Shown in pieces: positions 1 through 12,605 of a DNA stretch of 64,000 nt; within the stretch, counting starts at the first letter, position 1; the number at the start of each line of letters is the position of its first letter. Source of the stretch: Paragonimus skrjabini miyazakii. Taxonomy: Eukaryota; Platyhelminthes; Trematoda; Plagiorchiida; Troglotrematidae. Under the pieces are notes generated by a model. That model saw only the letters and a program-made list of their open reading frames with translations. It was not told the origin of the DNA and made no database searches. Made by a program: the position numbers and the translations under genes. Where the stretch lies: the NCBI GenBank assembly GCA_014338405.1, contig JTDE01000415.1, positions 158,221 through 222,220 on the forward strand, read 5' to 3'.

Positions 1-52
1 CTATGGGAATGCGACAGCTGCGATCAATTGTGGGTGATGTTCAATCTACATG
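1..52 (+). repeat. 3' end of a tRNA-derived SINE
   Basis: Bases 5-49 match the 3' end of the SINE at 52378-52427 almost base for base; both share the words GGGAATGCGACAGCTGCG and GGGTGATGTTC. The element enters from outside the window, so its tRNA-like head is not visible. It lies in plus orientation upstream of the Hox gene. Confidence 0.75.
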
Positions 53-3000
53 ACATTCAGTTTCGTTTACAATGTCTGTTGCAATTGTGCTTATTATTCT
101 CGAGATAGAAAGACATGATAAATTGTTACGGTGTCTTTGAGTGACACACCGTGTTTCTCAATCATGATGTCCATACCGTCACAATAAAGTGTGTGGGGCA
201 GTGACTAGGGTTAATGAGACCTTGGATTCATTAGCAACCATATAAACCAGTTATCCTAGAAAGGTGCTTAATCAGCAGAATCAGGTTAAAATGACAGTTA
301 TTAAGACCTCGCTGACTACTTAAGATGTGCGTTGAAGGTATTGATTTTGTATAGCACATATGGTCAAAAATCCATTTCAGAAATTCTTGTAGCTTTCGAC
401 GTATACTGAAAATACCCTGGTAACAACAGCGCTTTCGTTATCACGGTTAACTCTACTTCTACTCCACACACTGGATTACAATTCGTTGGTTCATGAAGAG
501 CAAATCCCATAACGTTCTAACTGATTTGGTAGTCTTTTCGTTTCAGTGGACAAAGTTATTCATCACAAATAGCAATCTAAAGTAAATCTCATGTAACGTA
601 GAAAGAATGAAGAACTTGTTAGTTTGCTCATTTTCTGTATTATTTCATTAACATTTGCTACAAAAGTTCAAGTAATTTCTAGAGAGTGTGAGCTGAAGTA
701 TAATGAGACAGTCGTCTAATGGGCTTTCTTTTTGGAGAGATTCCGAATTACAAGAAATTTGGGAGTCAATAACATCACGAATTGTAGAATCAGCTATTCG
801 AGAAATCGTGGGTAAAAAAGAACATCAACAACAAATCGTCAGCAATGGTTACTGCTACCCAGCGAACTGCTTAAACAAAAAAACAGACCACTAGCAATAA
901 CTATATTATTTCATGACATAGTTCCAACACGAAACTCCATACCGTCTCTACTAGGATTCAACAAGTAGAAATATTTTCTGAGCAAGATACCAACCGAAGC
1001 GATGTTTACAAGGCAGTTGGTCGAGTAAATAAGGGGTTCGGTTTTTATTGCGAAGCAGTGGCTGTTCGGACGTAGATGGACTCAGCTTTGGGAGTCCGTT
1101 TGAAGATAGAGATCGAAGTGGTTCGATCACCATTTCGTATCCCTGGGAATCTGACCAATAAAACTGTACCACATGAGGCGAACTACGTCTGTCCATGTCT
1201 GTCACTCGTGCAGTTATAAGCCTCTGTTATAGCCTCTGTACTAATAAGTAGCGAGTGTGCCCATGAGGAGATCGGCGTCTGTGGAAGTGTAAATTTGAAC
1301 AAGGACTTGGACGGCCTTTAATACTTAAGTTGAAGTTAATCACGCATAGTAATCCGTACATTGCGGAGAGTAGTGACCATGGAGCAAGTAAAACAAGCTG
1401 TATCTACATGTGTATCTAGCCGAAAGGCACACTTAAAAATGGGGCTACAGCAATTTATTGACGCGGGCTGAGTGAGGGATACCGCAAAAAGCAGAAGCTT
1501 GCATTTATGCACTTAGGTGTCCGTGTGACCAATATGTTTATCTATCAAACGCTAACGAACCAGTATAAGTAACCTTAGCAACAGATGCTGCACATACTTC
1601 TACGAACAGTTATATATTTCAAATAGCAAAGTGCAAAAGTCGATCAGTACCACGATTAGTTGGCTCAGACTGAGAGATCATCGCGAATCAAGCACACCAA
1701 ATCTGTTGCTTATTACAGTACCTCAACAGGGATCCTTGCTCTGCATTCACCTTGGATGAAGTCAACCTTTCGTACACTTAATAGATTCTCATCAACAGCC
1801 GGTTTTTGGACTCAAATTGTCGTAATGTAACAACTTGTGTCTCCTGAACTGGAACAAAAAGGCGACATGATCTTATGGAAAACGATAAGCATTATAACAG
1901 AATTAAAAGTTACTTTTAACGCAGAGATCTTATAAACTTGCTTCAGTGCAATTTCTCAGCCGAAAAGTTCATTATCTTTCAAATAATCCTGGCATTCAAA
2001 AGAATACCTATACTGTCAAGGTCAAGCTGTTCTTGTTGACATTTATCAAGGAAATAGAAATTATAATTCAGAAGATCATGTGAGAAAAAGTTTTGTCTCA
2101 AACTATTTTGAAAGATCTCAAAAGAAAAGCTAGCTTAAAAACGCAGGACTGGATTGTCTGAACATTAATAAATCTCTGTCAAGGTTAGTAATCACCATTC
2201 AATGGTAAAGAAAGGCGCATCTCTTTTTAGTACTCTTGCCAATGTGCAGTTGTAGGCTATGATGTAGGTTTCGATTCACTTCTGATTAAACTGTACTCGT
2301 TATAAATTTCACTTACATGTTGAAGACTTGACAAGCCGCAATATCATAACTAGGAAGACCATGAAAGAATTTATCAGCTCAAAAGACCAGTTCGTCTTTA
2401 ACTGATCAGATATCTTTTTTGTTCACCTTTATAATGAACCACAAGTTGTTCTGATATGAATAACTGGAATTGAATCGAACGCTTCGGTTAATCGAAACTA
2501 GTTAGAAATATAAATTACTATCTTTTAAACCTGCCATATTGTGCAGTTTAGAAAGAATAAATAAGACTGAATACGTTTCGGTAGTTTATTATTTTGTGAA
2601 TTCCATTAGTCCTATTTCTAATAGTTGAAAAGTTACGATAAAACAATGTTACCTCAAAACTGTGTAAATTGTGTCGAAAAATGGAAATCTGAGAGTTGGC
2701 ATGCAATTGCATAGAATAAAGCTAGAAATCGAGGAGTTTTATGCGATTGAAGTTTATATTCGTGCTATCAGTACGGTATGACAAAGATCTAATTGGACTG
2801 TTTCACAGAATATTTTTTTAGTTGCACAGTGAACTCTGAATCAGTTTTCAACAGGATTTTGTTTCACAACTTCCACTTATGTTTCATAAGCTGATAAAAA
2901 TATTAACACAACCAGAAACTGATTTATTTAACTAACTGGTAAGTAAATTAGGTTCAATCAAACACAATTATGTGGATCTAAAGGAAAGTTTAAAACGAAA

Positions 3001-3110
3001 GAACTCGTAATATAATTATTGGTAAGTTTCCAGACTGCCTCACGTATTCTACTTCTACCATAAGTCACCCAATGTTTTGAATGAATACTCACCTCTAGGT
3101 AGGTGTGTTG
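53..3110. other. AT-rich upstream region without a supported gene
   Basis: Only short, low-complexity open frames occur here and none shows a recognisable domain. I see no tRNA, rRNA or clear transposon structure. It is read as distal 5' flank of the Hox gene. Confidence 0.5.
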
Positions 3111-4181
3111 ATTTCACTGGCGAAGACGAGGGACGCAGTCAACAGTCAACGTCGATCCTGTCTGTGTTGCATGAATGCTAAGCCGACGTCTATCTGGTGC
3201 GGAACCAAAAAGCATATGCCTACCAATCACAATGTAGCTGCCCCTCAAGATACCATCACCTCCCTCTGAATATTAGGTGTATGTCGGTTGTGTGTTTGTT
3301 TGTATATGTGCCAAAGTACGCCTAGGTGTTTCTGCACCGGTGCGAGGGCGGATTATTCTTCCAGTCGCGCCGATGCGCGATCGACAGAAGGACATGGCCT
3401 GTCAACCAACAACGTTTGCATGCGTTTCCAACCCCCGACGGCACACAGATAAGCATGATCCGACGTGAGACATGGATGTGAAGTTTCTCTCCCTTTTGTA
3501 TACCTACCACGAAGCCGGACCGTCAGTCCCTCTGCCTCCCGGGGTCGAAAGAAAGAAGAAACAACGCAATCCCGGACCAGTGCCGGGACAGTCTCTGTTG
3601 CAACGAATACAACCGGATTCTTTGTGTACATGCTCGTATCTGTTTCGTGTGTGATGTGCATCTCGCATTCACCCTAGCCTACACTACAGGCCACTCCCGT
3701 ATCGTTGGGACTACGCTAACCTATGTGCTTTCGGGTCAGTATAACCGGGGAGAGGAATGCTCGGATAATTTATGACCTTGTACGCACTAGGTGACCAAGA
3801 GCCTAACGCATTGTGTTCCGGGTGTTATGCTGTGTCAGCGAGACTGAAGAAACGCAGACAATTGAGGTACCATCCATTCCCATATCCTACACAAAGGCAG
3901 TACACGCGGGAGCTCATTTATCATCTGTCTCACATGCCTTCCGTCTACACATGCACAGACATTGATTTACGGTGGCACTAAGACGTCGGAACGGTTTGTT
4001 TGTGCGAACTTGCCGAAAACCCATTTCAGGAGACTTGTCGACAGTTGCATTGTTTTGTATTATGGTCGCCTTGTGACGCCCCGAACGCGTTGTCCACGAG
4101 TGTCTTGGACCAATTAATTTTCCTTGACTATCACCATTCACAGCCTGCCCGAGCAAGGTAGGCTTAATCAACGCCAGCTCA
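3111..4181 (+). promoter_or_regulatory. GC-richer 5' flank / probable promoter and 5' UTR of the Hox4 gene
   Basis: Composition changes from AT-rich to visibly CG-containing sequence at about 3111 and stays so up to the start codon. Overlapping short frames on both strands (3277-3677) come from this composition and resemble no protein. A pyrimidine-rich stretch ending in CAG at 4141-4143 looks like a splice acceptor, which could serve an upstream untranslated exon or spliced-leader trans-splicing, both known in flatworms. An in-frame TGA at 4125-4127 closes the exon 1 frame upstream, so the coding region cannot extend further 5' without splicing. No convincing TATA box was identified. Confidence 0.45.
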
Positions 4182-5169
4182 ATGAGCGTTCTGCTCAGTA
4201 TGCATGCTTCACAGACAACTGCTGGGATACCCAAACACTTGATTGGCCCGATCGACTACAACGCTCTTGTCGGTTCCGGTGACGATGGCAGTGGTCTTGC
4301 TCGTAGCAACAGCAATAATGAAGAAGATGGCAGTGGTGATATTGGTGTGCTTCCCTCGAGCGTAGATTTGTCAATTAAAAATGCATGCACAGGCACGCAT
4401 TCGAAGTTCGAATCAAGTTGTCCGCGACCCACAATTTCTCCGCATTCAAGCCCCCCAGGTTACGGTCAGCTGAGTTTGCTGCGGTCGGAATATGGCGGTG
4501 ACGAAGGGGTTTTGTTAGGAACGGGCTTTACCACTTCTGACATTCATTCCTTTACCAGCCCCAACCTACGTTCTCCACGTACTGGTTCGTTCCAGACACG
4601 GACAGTTCCATGCAGCCCGATTACTACAAACATCACACAGTCAACGAGGATAGGACAAAACAATTTCGCAACCTATGATTCATCGTCACTTTCTCTTGCA
4701 ACCTATGCGCAAGACTCACTTGTAAATAACTACAACTCAGACTCAGAGACGCTATGTGCTCCTGTGATCTACCCTCACATGGTTACGCATGACCGTCGAT
4801 GCCTTAACCATCGCACAGACGCGTTATGCCCAGGGAGTGACTATCCAACCCAGTCGCAGATGCGTCGATATTGCTTAGAAACGGACCGATCCGGGCTTTC
4901 CTGGAAAGAAATGGGATATGCAGGATCAGCTACTGCTACTCACAAATTTGACACAAATAACCACTTAAGCCCAGGTGCCGTGATACCTAACGAAACACAT
5001 GAGTTTCTCTCAGATGAGCTCAACAACTCCTCTATTAATCACAAGACTGATTCCCAAGTACATCGAACAATTTTTCCCACTCAACCTCTCAGCTGTTCGC
5101 AGTTGAATGTGCATCAGCCAACAGCAACAGCCGTGATATACCCATGGATGAAACGAGTGCACTCGAAAG
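4182..5169 (+). CDS. Hox4: Hox4/Deformed-class homeobox protein, exon 1 (N-terminus and YPWM hexapeptide)
   Basis: This exon encodes residues 1-329 and the first base of codon 330 of a predicted 727-residue Hox transcription factor. The ATG at 4182 is the first in its frame after the TGA at 4125; a second Met follows at residue 7. Residues 31-53 are Gly/Ser/Asp/Asn-rich, and the remainder is Ser/Thr-rich and probably disordered, as is usual for Hox N-termini. Residues 319-328 read IYPWMKRVHS, the hexapeptide that contacts PBC/Exd cofactors; the K/R-V-H after YPWM is typical of the Hox4 group. The exon ends at an AAAG|GTGAGT donor, a near-perfect consensus, in phase 1. Read-through past it gives only ten more residues before a stop. 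A second hexapeptide-like stretch, YPHM at residues 197-200, lacks the Trp. The class rests mainly on exon 2; the joining of the exons is inferred from phase and motif order. Confidence 0.9.
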
Positions 5170-5175
5170 GTGAGT
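5168..5175 (+). other. Splice donor of Hox4 intron 1
   Basis: AG|GTGAGT matches the donor consensus with the exon ending at 5169. It splits a Gly codon after its first base (phase 1), which fits the acceptor at 54611-54612 and turns codon 330 from GGT into GCT (Ala). Confidence 0.85.
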
Positions 5176-8100
5176 TGTCTTACAAAGTCACGTACAACCA
5201 GTAAATGACCAATTAGTAAAAATGAGTTCACGTTGATCGAACAACAACATACCAAAATTCGACTCATATATCTCACGATTAACATCTTTTAGTAATTAAA
5301 CATACCGAACTACTATAAACTTTGGTAACCAGATGGAGAGTTTAGCAAGAACTGAAGTTGATGACTACTAGAAACAGTCTAGCCATTAGTGAACAATGAC
5401 AGAGCTCAGCTAATATAAACTGAAATGTAATCCTAATTAGTCACAACCTTTGTATCCTTGATTAATCCAAGTGGATTAACCACAATCATTCATCAATTTA
5501 TTCTAAAGTTCTTTCTACTATACTTCCCTTAAGATCCGTCCTGGCGTCCAACAAAACTTTCCTACCGATTTACGAATTTGTTCTAAAATAAAACTCGGTA
5601 CAACTGCGATTCCAAACACTTCTACAATTAACAGCGTTTGACAATGTAACCTAGTTAGGCCGAGTGCAAATACGAAGTAACAGGAACATTATCCAAATTT
5701 TGTTCAAACATAATTTCAGTTTTTATTGCTTGTAAGCCATTAACGTGTTGTTCTTACTTCAACACCCGGACGTATGTTCATGCTGTGATGTGCATCAAAC
5801 AAAAGATGATTGAAGACATCTAAGATTTGACAAAATGTGAACAGTGCTCAACTTGTAATAATCTAAATAATCTGACAGTTGCAAGTGGCGTTTTCATTTC
5901 CAGAAACTTCTCCTTTGGGCGGCCATTACTTAGTCAAACAGTGCACCCAGCATCTACTGAGGAAACAGGTGCTTTTTTGCATAGGGTACACCACTCTTTT
6001 TAAATAGGAAAGGTCCCAAGGAGTAACCATGCTTAAGAGATACATTAATCTTTTCGCTAATCCATCTTTAAAGAAAGTATTTCCCATAACTATATACGAC
6101 AACATTCAGAAAGTGAGGTCTGCCCAGTCCCTGCAATACCGCAGTCATTTTGGATCAAACTCGGTTTAAACAACATAGACAGCTTGGACCATTGAAGCAT
6201 ACTTGGTTGTCCGTTTTCAGACCTAACACACAGATATGAGAATTAAATATCTTATCTAGGCTAGACGTAAGAGTCTTGTCTACCCATGCAACTGAGCTAG
6301 TCTTGCGTTCGTGGATGCAGATAACCGTTATTCTTCTCTTATCATGATCTGGACAGCCTCCTAATGTTCCAGCTTTTGTGTACTCATGCTGATTAACAAA
6401 TAAATAGCTGGTATCAAGCTAAGTAGTTGGTCTTTTATTTACTCACGTTTAGCCAAGTGTTTTCAGGCATTCCTGTTTCCTCCCCCTGGTATGCGATCCT
6501 TCACCTTGGTATGAGAGTAATGTAGTTTCAATAACCCATTTGCACATTTCCTTCTAAAGATTCTACGGTACTTTGTGATACGAACTACAGTACCTGTAAG
6601 ACATCAATGTTACTCAGGAGCACACGTCGGTGTGGGCTATTCTCACAAGGTTGTAGTCATGTCTTCCAACTTAGGAAAACTATTCAGCTAATCACCAGTT
6701 AGCTAATGCGCCCAGCAGCCACCTGAAGTAACCTGCTTTTCATCCTATGGTACACGTTATTTCAACAAACTAAAACCTTACGCCTACGTCTATAGGCCAA
6801 CTCGTCTTTTTGATCGTTTTCGCCTTCGTTTTTAGTCAGGTAGTATGGAAGAAAGCTGAAACGCTATAATCAAGTCACTTGAAAATCTCATCTACCACGT
6901 TCTGTTAGGTACTCATATAGAGTCCAACTAATTTTAGAATCATGGGATTGGACAGGTTCGGTGAGGTACAGACTCCTTTTCTCTAAAAAGATAGAAAAGT
7001 TGTTAACATTTTCAACAAATTACCTATTAGTTATCACTCAGCAATTAAGAATCAAGATGTACTGAATTCAAAAGGAATATAGCATACATCAGAAGAAATC
7101 TCATGAGAAGAGAGCTACTAGCTCACTCTCATAAATACCTGTAAACAAAATGATTGTTTCTAAATCCGGTCAACTCTGTAGCAACAAATATACGGTTAAG
7201 ACGGGATATGACGCATAAATCAGGTGAATGGTGGAAAATTGAAGACTGGACCACACTTGTAATACTCTAATTCAAGGATAAGTTTGACTTTCATAAATTT
7301 GTAACGCATTGCTACTTGGCAAAAGGCCACAATATCCACATAACAATGTTCAAATGAAATCCAACGGCAACGAAACAGGTGTATTCATTAATTGACGGAA
7401 GTTATTATATTGTATGAAGCAACCCAACAGAGACGGTAAGTAAACCTGACCCCCAGTGAAACACTCCACAAAGGTGAACAAACTGAAGATGACTTAAAAA
7501 GGTTTGGGGTTTCGGACAGCGAAATCCCAGTTTTCTCAAATTACTACACACGGTATTAATTTGATCCACCGTAATACATAAGAGCATAAAATACAAAAGC
7601 AGAAGTAGACTTCTGTGTATCTCACGGAAAAAATGGACAACTTGCAAAACTGTCCTGTCGTTGTTTAACCATGAGAAAGAAAAACAGCCTTTCACTGAGT
7701 ACGCCTCAGTTCGACCGAATAATTCCTATGGTTTTTGCAGCTCATTTTGTTGAAACGGATTCATCATAACCTTTGTAAAAGGCTGCCGCAGTTTCACAGG
7801 CTTTCTTTGTTCCTCTTTCACGAAGCTGTTCTTTACGGTTAGCTTCATGCATGTCGGGATTTTTGGGGTTGGAGTAAAATCCAGGTGATCTGAATCCGAG
7901 ACGGAGATTTTGCTAGCTGTTGCCTTATACAAACGGCCACAAACTTTACGATTACCCATCCGAACGAGACCACTAGGATGGTTAACGTATTATTTCACGG
8001 GCTTATCAATGAAGTAAGAGCAAACTAGTTGGTAGGTGAATATAAAATTGACATCTATGTGAGTTGCGTATCAAGTTGTAAGAAGATAACATAGATTTCT

Positions 8101-11100
8101 AATAGCTGGTTATCACGTTTTTCACACCTCCTGACCGGGTAAATGTAACGAATTAGTGAACGTTGACTATCACTGATCACCGTAAAACAATAGGAATATT
8201 AAACTTAACTATAATGGATGACTGTGTGGATTTTACTGATTTTTACGACTAGGTTGCAAAGGATTTGCACAGGGTTCTGACGAATTTTTGTGCACCAACG
8301 ATTCCACGTAATTATTGTTAGCTTATTTTGGCTTTTCAGATGTCTGACAGTTTTAGCTATAATATGAGAGAAGTTGAGCCATCACATTTAAATGCTTCAC
8401 TTTAACTTGGTCTACAATGGTTTATAGTTTATTACACGCCCTTCTTATGATAGGATGTAAGGAGTTTGTCGTATTACGATTAACCGTTTGCGAATAAAAA
8501 GTTGTTGAACCAGTAGTTAGGTTAACCATAAATCATTCGTACGTTATTGGAATTAGTCACCGTTTGGCGTAATTCTTTATGGAATGAACCAGGCGCTTAA
8601 GCTGAAAGTGTACCCGTGTTTGTTAGAAGAGAAACATATGGTCTACCTCCCAAGTGGAAGTCACGTATAGCACCATAAAGGCAGATGATTCCTATAAGTG
8701 TACTTGTATGAAAGTTGCGAACAAGCGCAACTGCTGCGACGAATCAGAGTGTGTTCCCTTGGTCAACATGGACCCAAAAGAATAAATTCCGTCCCCTAAA
8801 GTGTCACATTTTTAATGGCTTCCAGGGTGAAAATTGGGGCCAGTGACAAGGAAACCATTTTAGACCCCTCTGTTAGATGCAGCGAGACAAACTGAATGAT
8901 TACTGCCTAGCTAGCTTAGTGATAAACACGGCTCCACATGAGAACAGACTTATTCTGCCTCATTTCGGTCACGTAAAATTCGATTGTTTTACATTAATTC
9001 GATTGTGGTCAAAAACGGTACAAATGTGTTCTGTTTACACGAGCAAAATATTTATTCCCCAGTTGCGTAGAAGTATTCTGTTAGCAAACTAACAGACTAC
9101 CTGAAATTTGGACAAGTGAACTTTGATAACAACGTATTAATATAAATCCTGGATAAGATGTTTCAACTATTCTGCAAGTCAAATTTCAAAAACGATTAAC
9201 GTGCTTTTACAAATTAATAACATTATTACAAAACAAAACAGAAATGTACATGTCTCGTCCACGGTTTTAGCGTTACCAGTTTTAAAGGTAGATCTCACCG
9301 TTTCCCAGAGTTCTTTAAAAGTCTATTTACATATTAAGAACCGTGTTGTTTGCGCCAACGATATCAAATATACCTCGTCACAGTCACCATTTTATGCTCA
9401 AATGCCCCAATGCAACCATATCAAAGTACCGCAACTTCAGTCATTTCTCTGTGTCTTGTTGTTCTGAGGTCTAACCGACAGTCAGACCTGCCGACGTATA
9501 GATAAACACGGGGACTTCCAGTTTGTGTGATCGAGCTGAGAGGCAGAAGCAGTCTTTTGATAACTGAGGATGTTTATATGAGAAAACGGATGGAACCTAC
9601 CAGATGAAACAATGGGTTCAATTATGTTACGGTTTACTGATTGTCTCATTGTGACACTTTTATTTTGTATCCTGACAGCTTGGATAAATTATGAACCACT
9701 ATAATGTGAACTGGCGCCAGATGGTGGAATTCGTCGGTATGCTATTTTCAACGATAACTTTGGCGGTAGATTGCCAATCCTGTCTAATTTGAGGTAGTAC
9801 CTCTGTGAATGCGTTGCACTTTTTATCACGAACACAGTGCGATAAAAATAAAAGGTGTACTCAGCTGAAAAGCCGCACGTCAGTGATCACGAGCTCTTGA
9901 GACATTAAAGACGTCTGAATTTGATAAGCGTTTCAGGCTTACTTGTAATTTGGTCTGTATTTGCCAGTTAGATCGAAGAAGATCTACCAGGAACCTCAAA
10001 CTGAGCATAACCATAGGCACAGCTGCCAGTACAGTGCAGGAAAATGGTATGAAAGCAACATATGCAATTATGAGAAGTTTTTGCAACAATAAAACTGTGG
10101 TTTTTAAGAACGGTACTGCAATTTATTCCTGTTTTCCACGGATAGGCTCCGAAATTACGCCCAGAGGTATAGGATTGTACTGTTAGTAATCCAAGTTACG
10201 TAAGAAACTTTAGGTGCACGAACCTTGTTGCAGCAGAACAGGTGGAGGAGCTGAACTTAACGTGTACGTTAAATTTACGTTTAAAAGGTGGATATGGCAG
10301 AACTTTGCTCTGAATGACTTTCGTTAAAATCTCTTGTGCACTCAGCTGAGTTTTTAAGTATCTTATTGTTTACAATTTTAAATCTTTATTTTGAATTATA
10401 TGTTCAAACGGAACGTTTTGAGTTGTCTGAAAAACATGTCAGACAATGTTCAGGCAACAAAAACACACACTATACGCAGTCGGTAGTGACCACTTGCGTG
10501 CAAACAGGTGAAACAAGTTTCGCTGGGACAGCCAAGACATAATGATTAATCAGCCGATTCCATTTACGTCAACATGCCGAAGCTATGGTTGTTAATCTTC
10601 TTGTGTCAGTTTCACTGTGAGTTACTGGTCACGTCTTTATTCGGTTGTTATGTTTTAGGTGAACGAACTAATTGCGGTCAGAAATGTGTTGGCGCGATTC
10701 TTTCTATTGTGCGATAAATGACAACCCAGTTGATGAGGAGAATGTTAAACTAACACGATGAAGTTAACGTTACTTTGCCGTTCGCAGTATACAGGACTTT
10801 TGTCGTGACCGGTTGCAAATGATAGGTGAATAGAAACGTAGATGGTGCAGTAATTTAATTTGCAAATAACAGTGAAGTTATCAAGCTATTACTGTTTGCC
10901 TACTGTCTAAACAAAAAGATATTATGCACGAGTTTCGCCGGATTCTGGACACAAAAGTCACTAAATTTAATTGGCGATCGGAATGATTTATTCGAAGCAG
11001 AAAAATCATTTTACAGCCAACGTACCGTGTGCCTAAAAAGATAATCTGGCTTGAAAACGGCCCACGTAATCATGAATGTCGTAACCATTGACGTATCACT

Positions 11101-11828
11101 AAGGTGAAACAATTAATATCTAGGTAGTTGAAAGGAGGAATACTCCTATGGGCTTGGTTATGTTCTAAACAAAACAGAATATTGATCGGGTTATTTTCAA
11201 ACAATTGTATGTCAAAAAATGACTAATTTACGTATCTCATTAAACACCCTGCGCTTGGGTACCCTTGTAGTGTATGTGAACCCTGGCCATGCATTTATTA
11301 ACGTTAATATGACAGTCTCTAGTACAGTTCCTTGAAAGCCATCAAGATCAGCGTTTAAATATCAACCAGTGTTATGATATATGTGAAGAGAAGCAAACTA
11401 CCATATCATTCCTTCGCGTTTAAATACAGTTAGGGTAATTTCGACTGTGACCTTCTAGTTTGTTTAATTCGTTCACCAATTTACGGACCCCACCAATCTT
11501 ACACATTAGCAACCATTTGTTTTACAAGCGGTATCTTACCAAGGCATTCGTTTTGCGTGTTAACTGAACGATATTTAGAAAACAATGCGGGATGGAAGAA
11601 AGATTTTGGCACACCGCAGGTGTTGGCCTAGAGAGAATGTTATCCAAATCAACAGACTCACGTTTAGCTGTTTGGGGACCTACCAACAGTGCATGCAATT
11701 GTCACTACCGGGCCCAGAACTTCAAGTTAGATACCCACTGGGCAACTCTGTTGACCATTGCGTTACTGACTCAGTATTAGGTACGACCCGTTAGTTATAC
11801 GAATACTCGGTCACTTTCCCTTATGTGT
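5176..11828. other. AT-rich intron segment, no supported gene
   Basis: Open frames here are short, on both strands, with stop-rich surroundings and no recognisable domain. No clear repeat with boundaries was seen. A small hairpin (8-bp stem TTGTCTGA/TCAGACAA) sits at 10423-10446. Confidence 0.5.
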
Positions 11829-12605
11829 AATTATCATCATAATCATCATCATAACAGCCATGAGCCTGACCAAAAGGTACTGTGGCTCGGGCCACCGCTC
11901 GCCTAAACAGTGACGTGGAATATTCTGGAAGAAAACGTTGCTAAGAAGGTTGAAAATTATTAAAAAAGACTAAAAGGAAGAACTAGAAATGGTATGGATA
12001 CAGGTATGCCATTGACTGCGACACATTGTCATTTCGGATAGCGTCTCTAACCAGCGGTGTGAGTGATCACGAGGACCCCATCCAGGCAGGCGACACCTAC
12101 CCACTTTGCTCAGTGGAGCAGTCAAGGTCCACGTTGTTGCTTGACCACCACACAGATTTACCCAACTGTTAGTGGCCTTAGTATGTAGTGCCCGGTAGGG
12201 TAAACGATTAGATGACACACGGAGTATGTGACCCAACCATCGCAAGCTGTGTACCGTGATTAATTGACCAGTTGGTCGCGCATCCCGAGCGTTCCCGATT
12301 ACGCTCCGGCGAACCACCACATTGCTCACGCGATCAGTCCACTTAATATGGGCCAATTGGCAGAGAAAACGATGGTCAAACACAGCAAGCCTGTTAATAT
12401 CTTCTTTGTGCACAGGCCACCTTTCCGAACCATAAAGCAAAATCGAACGTACACAGGCATTATATACCCTTCCTTTCAGCGACAACCGGACGTCTTTCCG
12501 ACGCCACAGCTGACGCAGTTTGGCAAAGGCAACTCGTGCCTTTGCAATCCTCGCTGATATTACAGGCTGATGAGATAGTGCTACCCAAGTATATGTAATG
12601 ATCAC
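11829..12605 (-). mobile_element. 5'-truncated non-LTR retrotransposon (RTE/CR1-like LINE), reverse transcriptase C-terminal region
   Basis: On the minus strand 12605-11970 is an uninterrupted 211-codon frame matching the region C-terminal to the reverse transcriptase core in trematode LINEs. In order it shows AKARVAFAKLRQLWRRKDV, then SLKGRVYNACVRSILLYGSE, then VFDHR, then LRWLGHILR, and finally LPGWGPRDH followed by WLETLSEM. The catalytic part and the endonuclease are missing, the usual 5' truncation of LINEs. Downstream on the same strand (11860-11829) is an imperfect ATG/ATT trinucleotide run, like the simple-repeat tails of RTE-type elements. The copy is antisense to the Hox gene. It has no in-frame stop in the preserved part, so it may be fairly young, but it cannot be active alone. 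Confidence 0.85.

Noticed and set aside
3277..3677. Overlapping frames on both strands upstream of the Hox gene
   Set aside because: They overlap each other in several frames, as expected for GC-rich non-coding sequence, and show no domain.
5170..5204. Exon 1 frame continuing to a stop at 5204 as a single-exon protein
   Set aside because: The GTGAGT donor follows the hexapeptide at the expected place and joins in phase to the homeobox exon; the extra residues have no Hox-like features.
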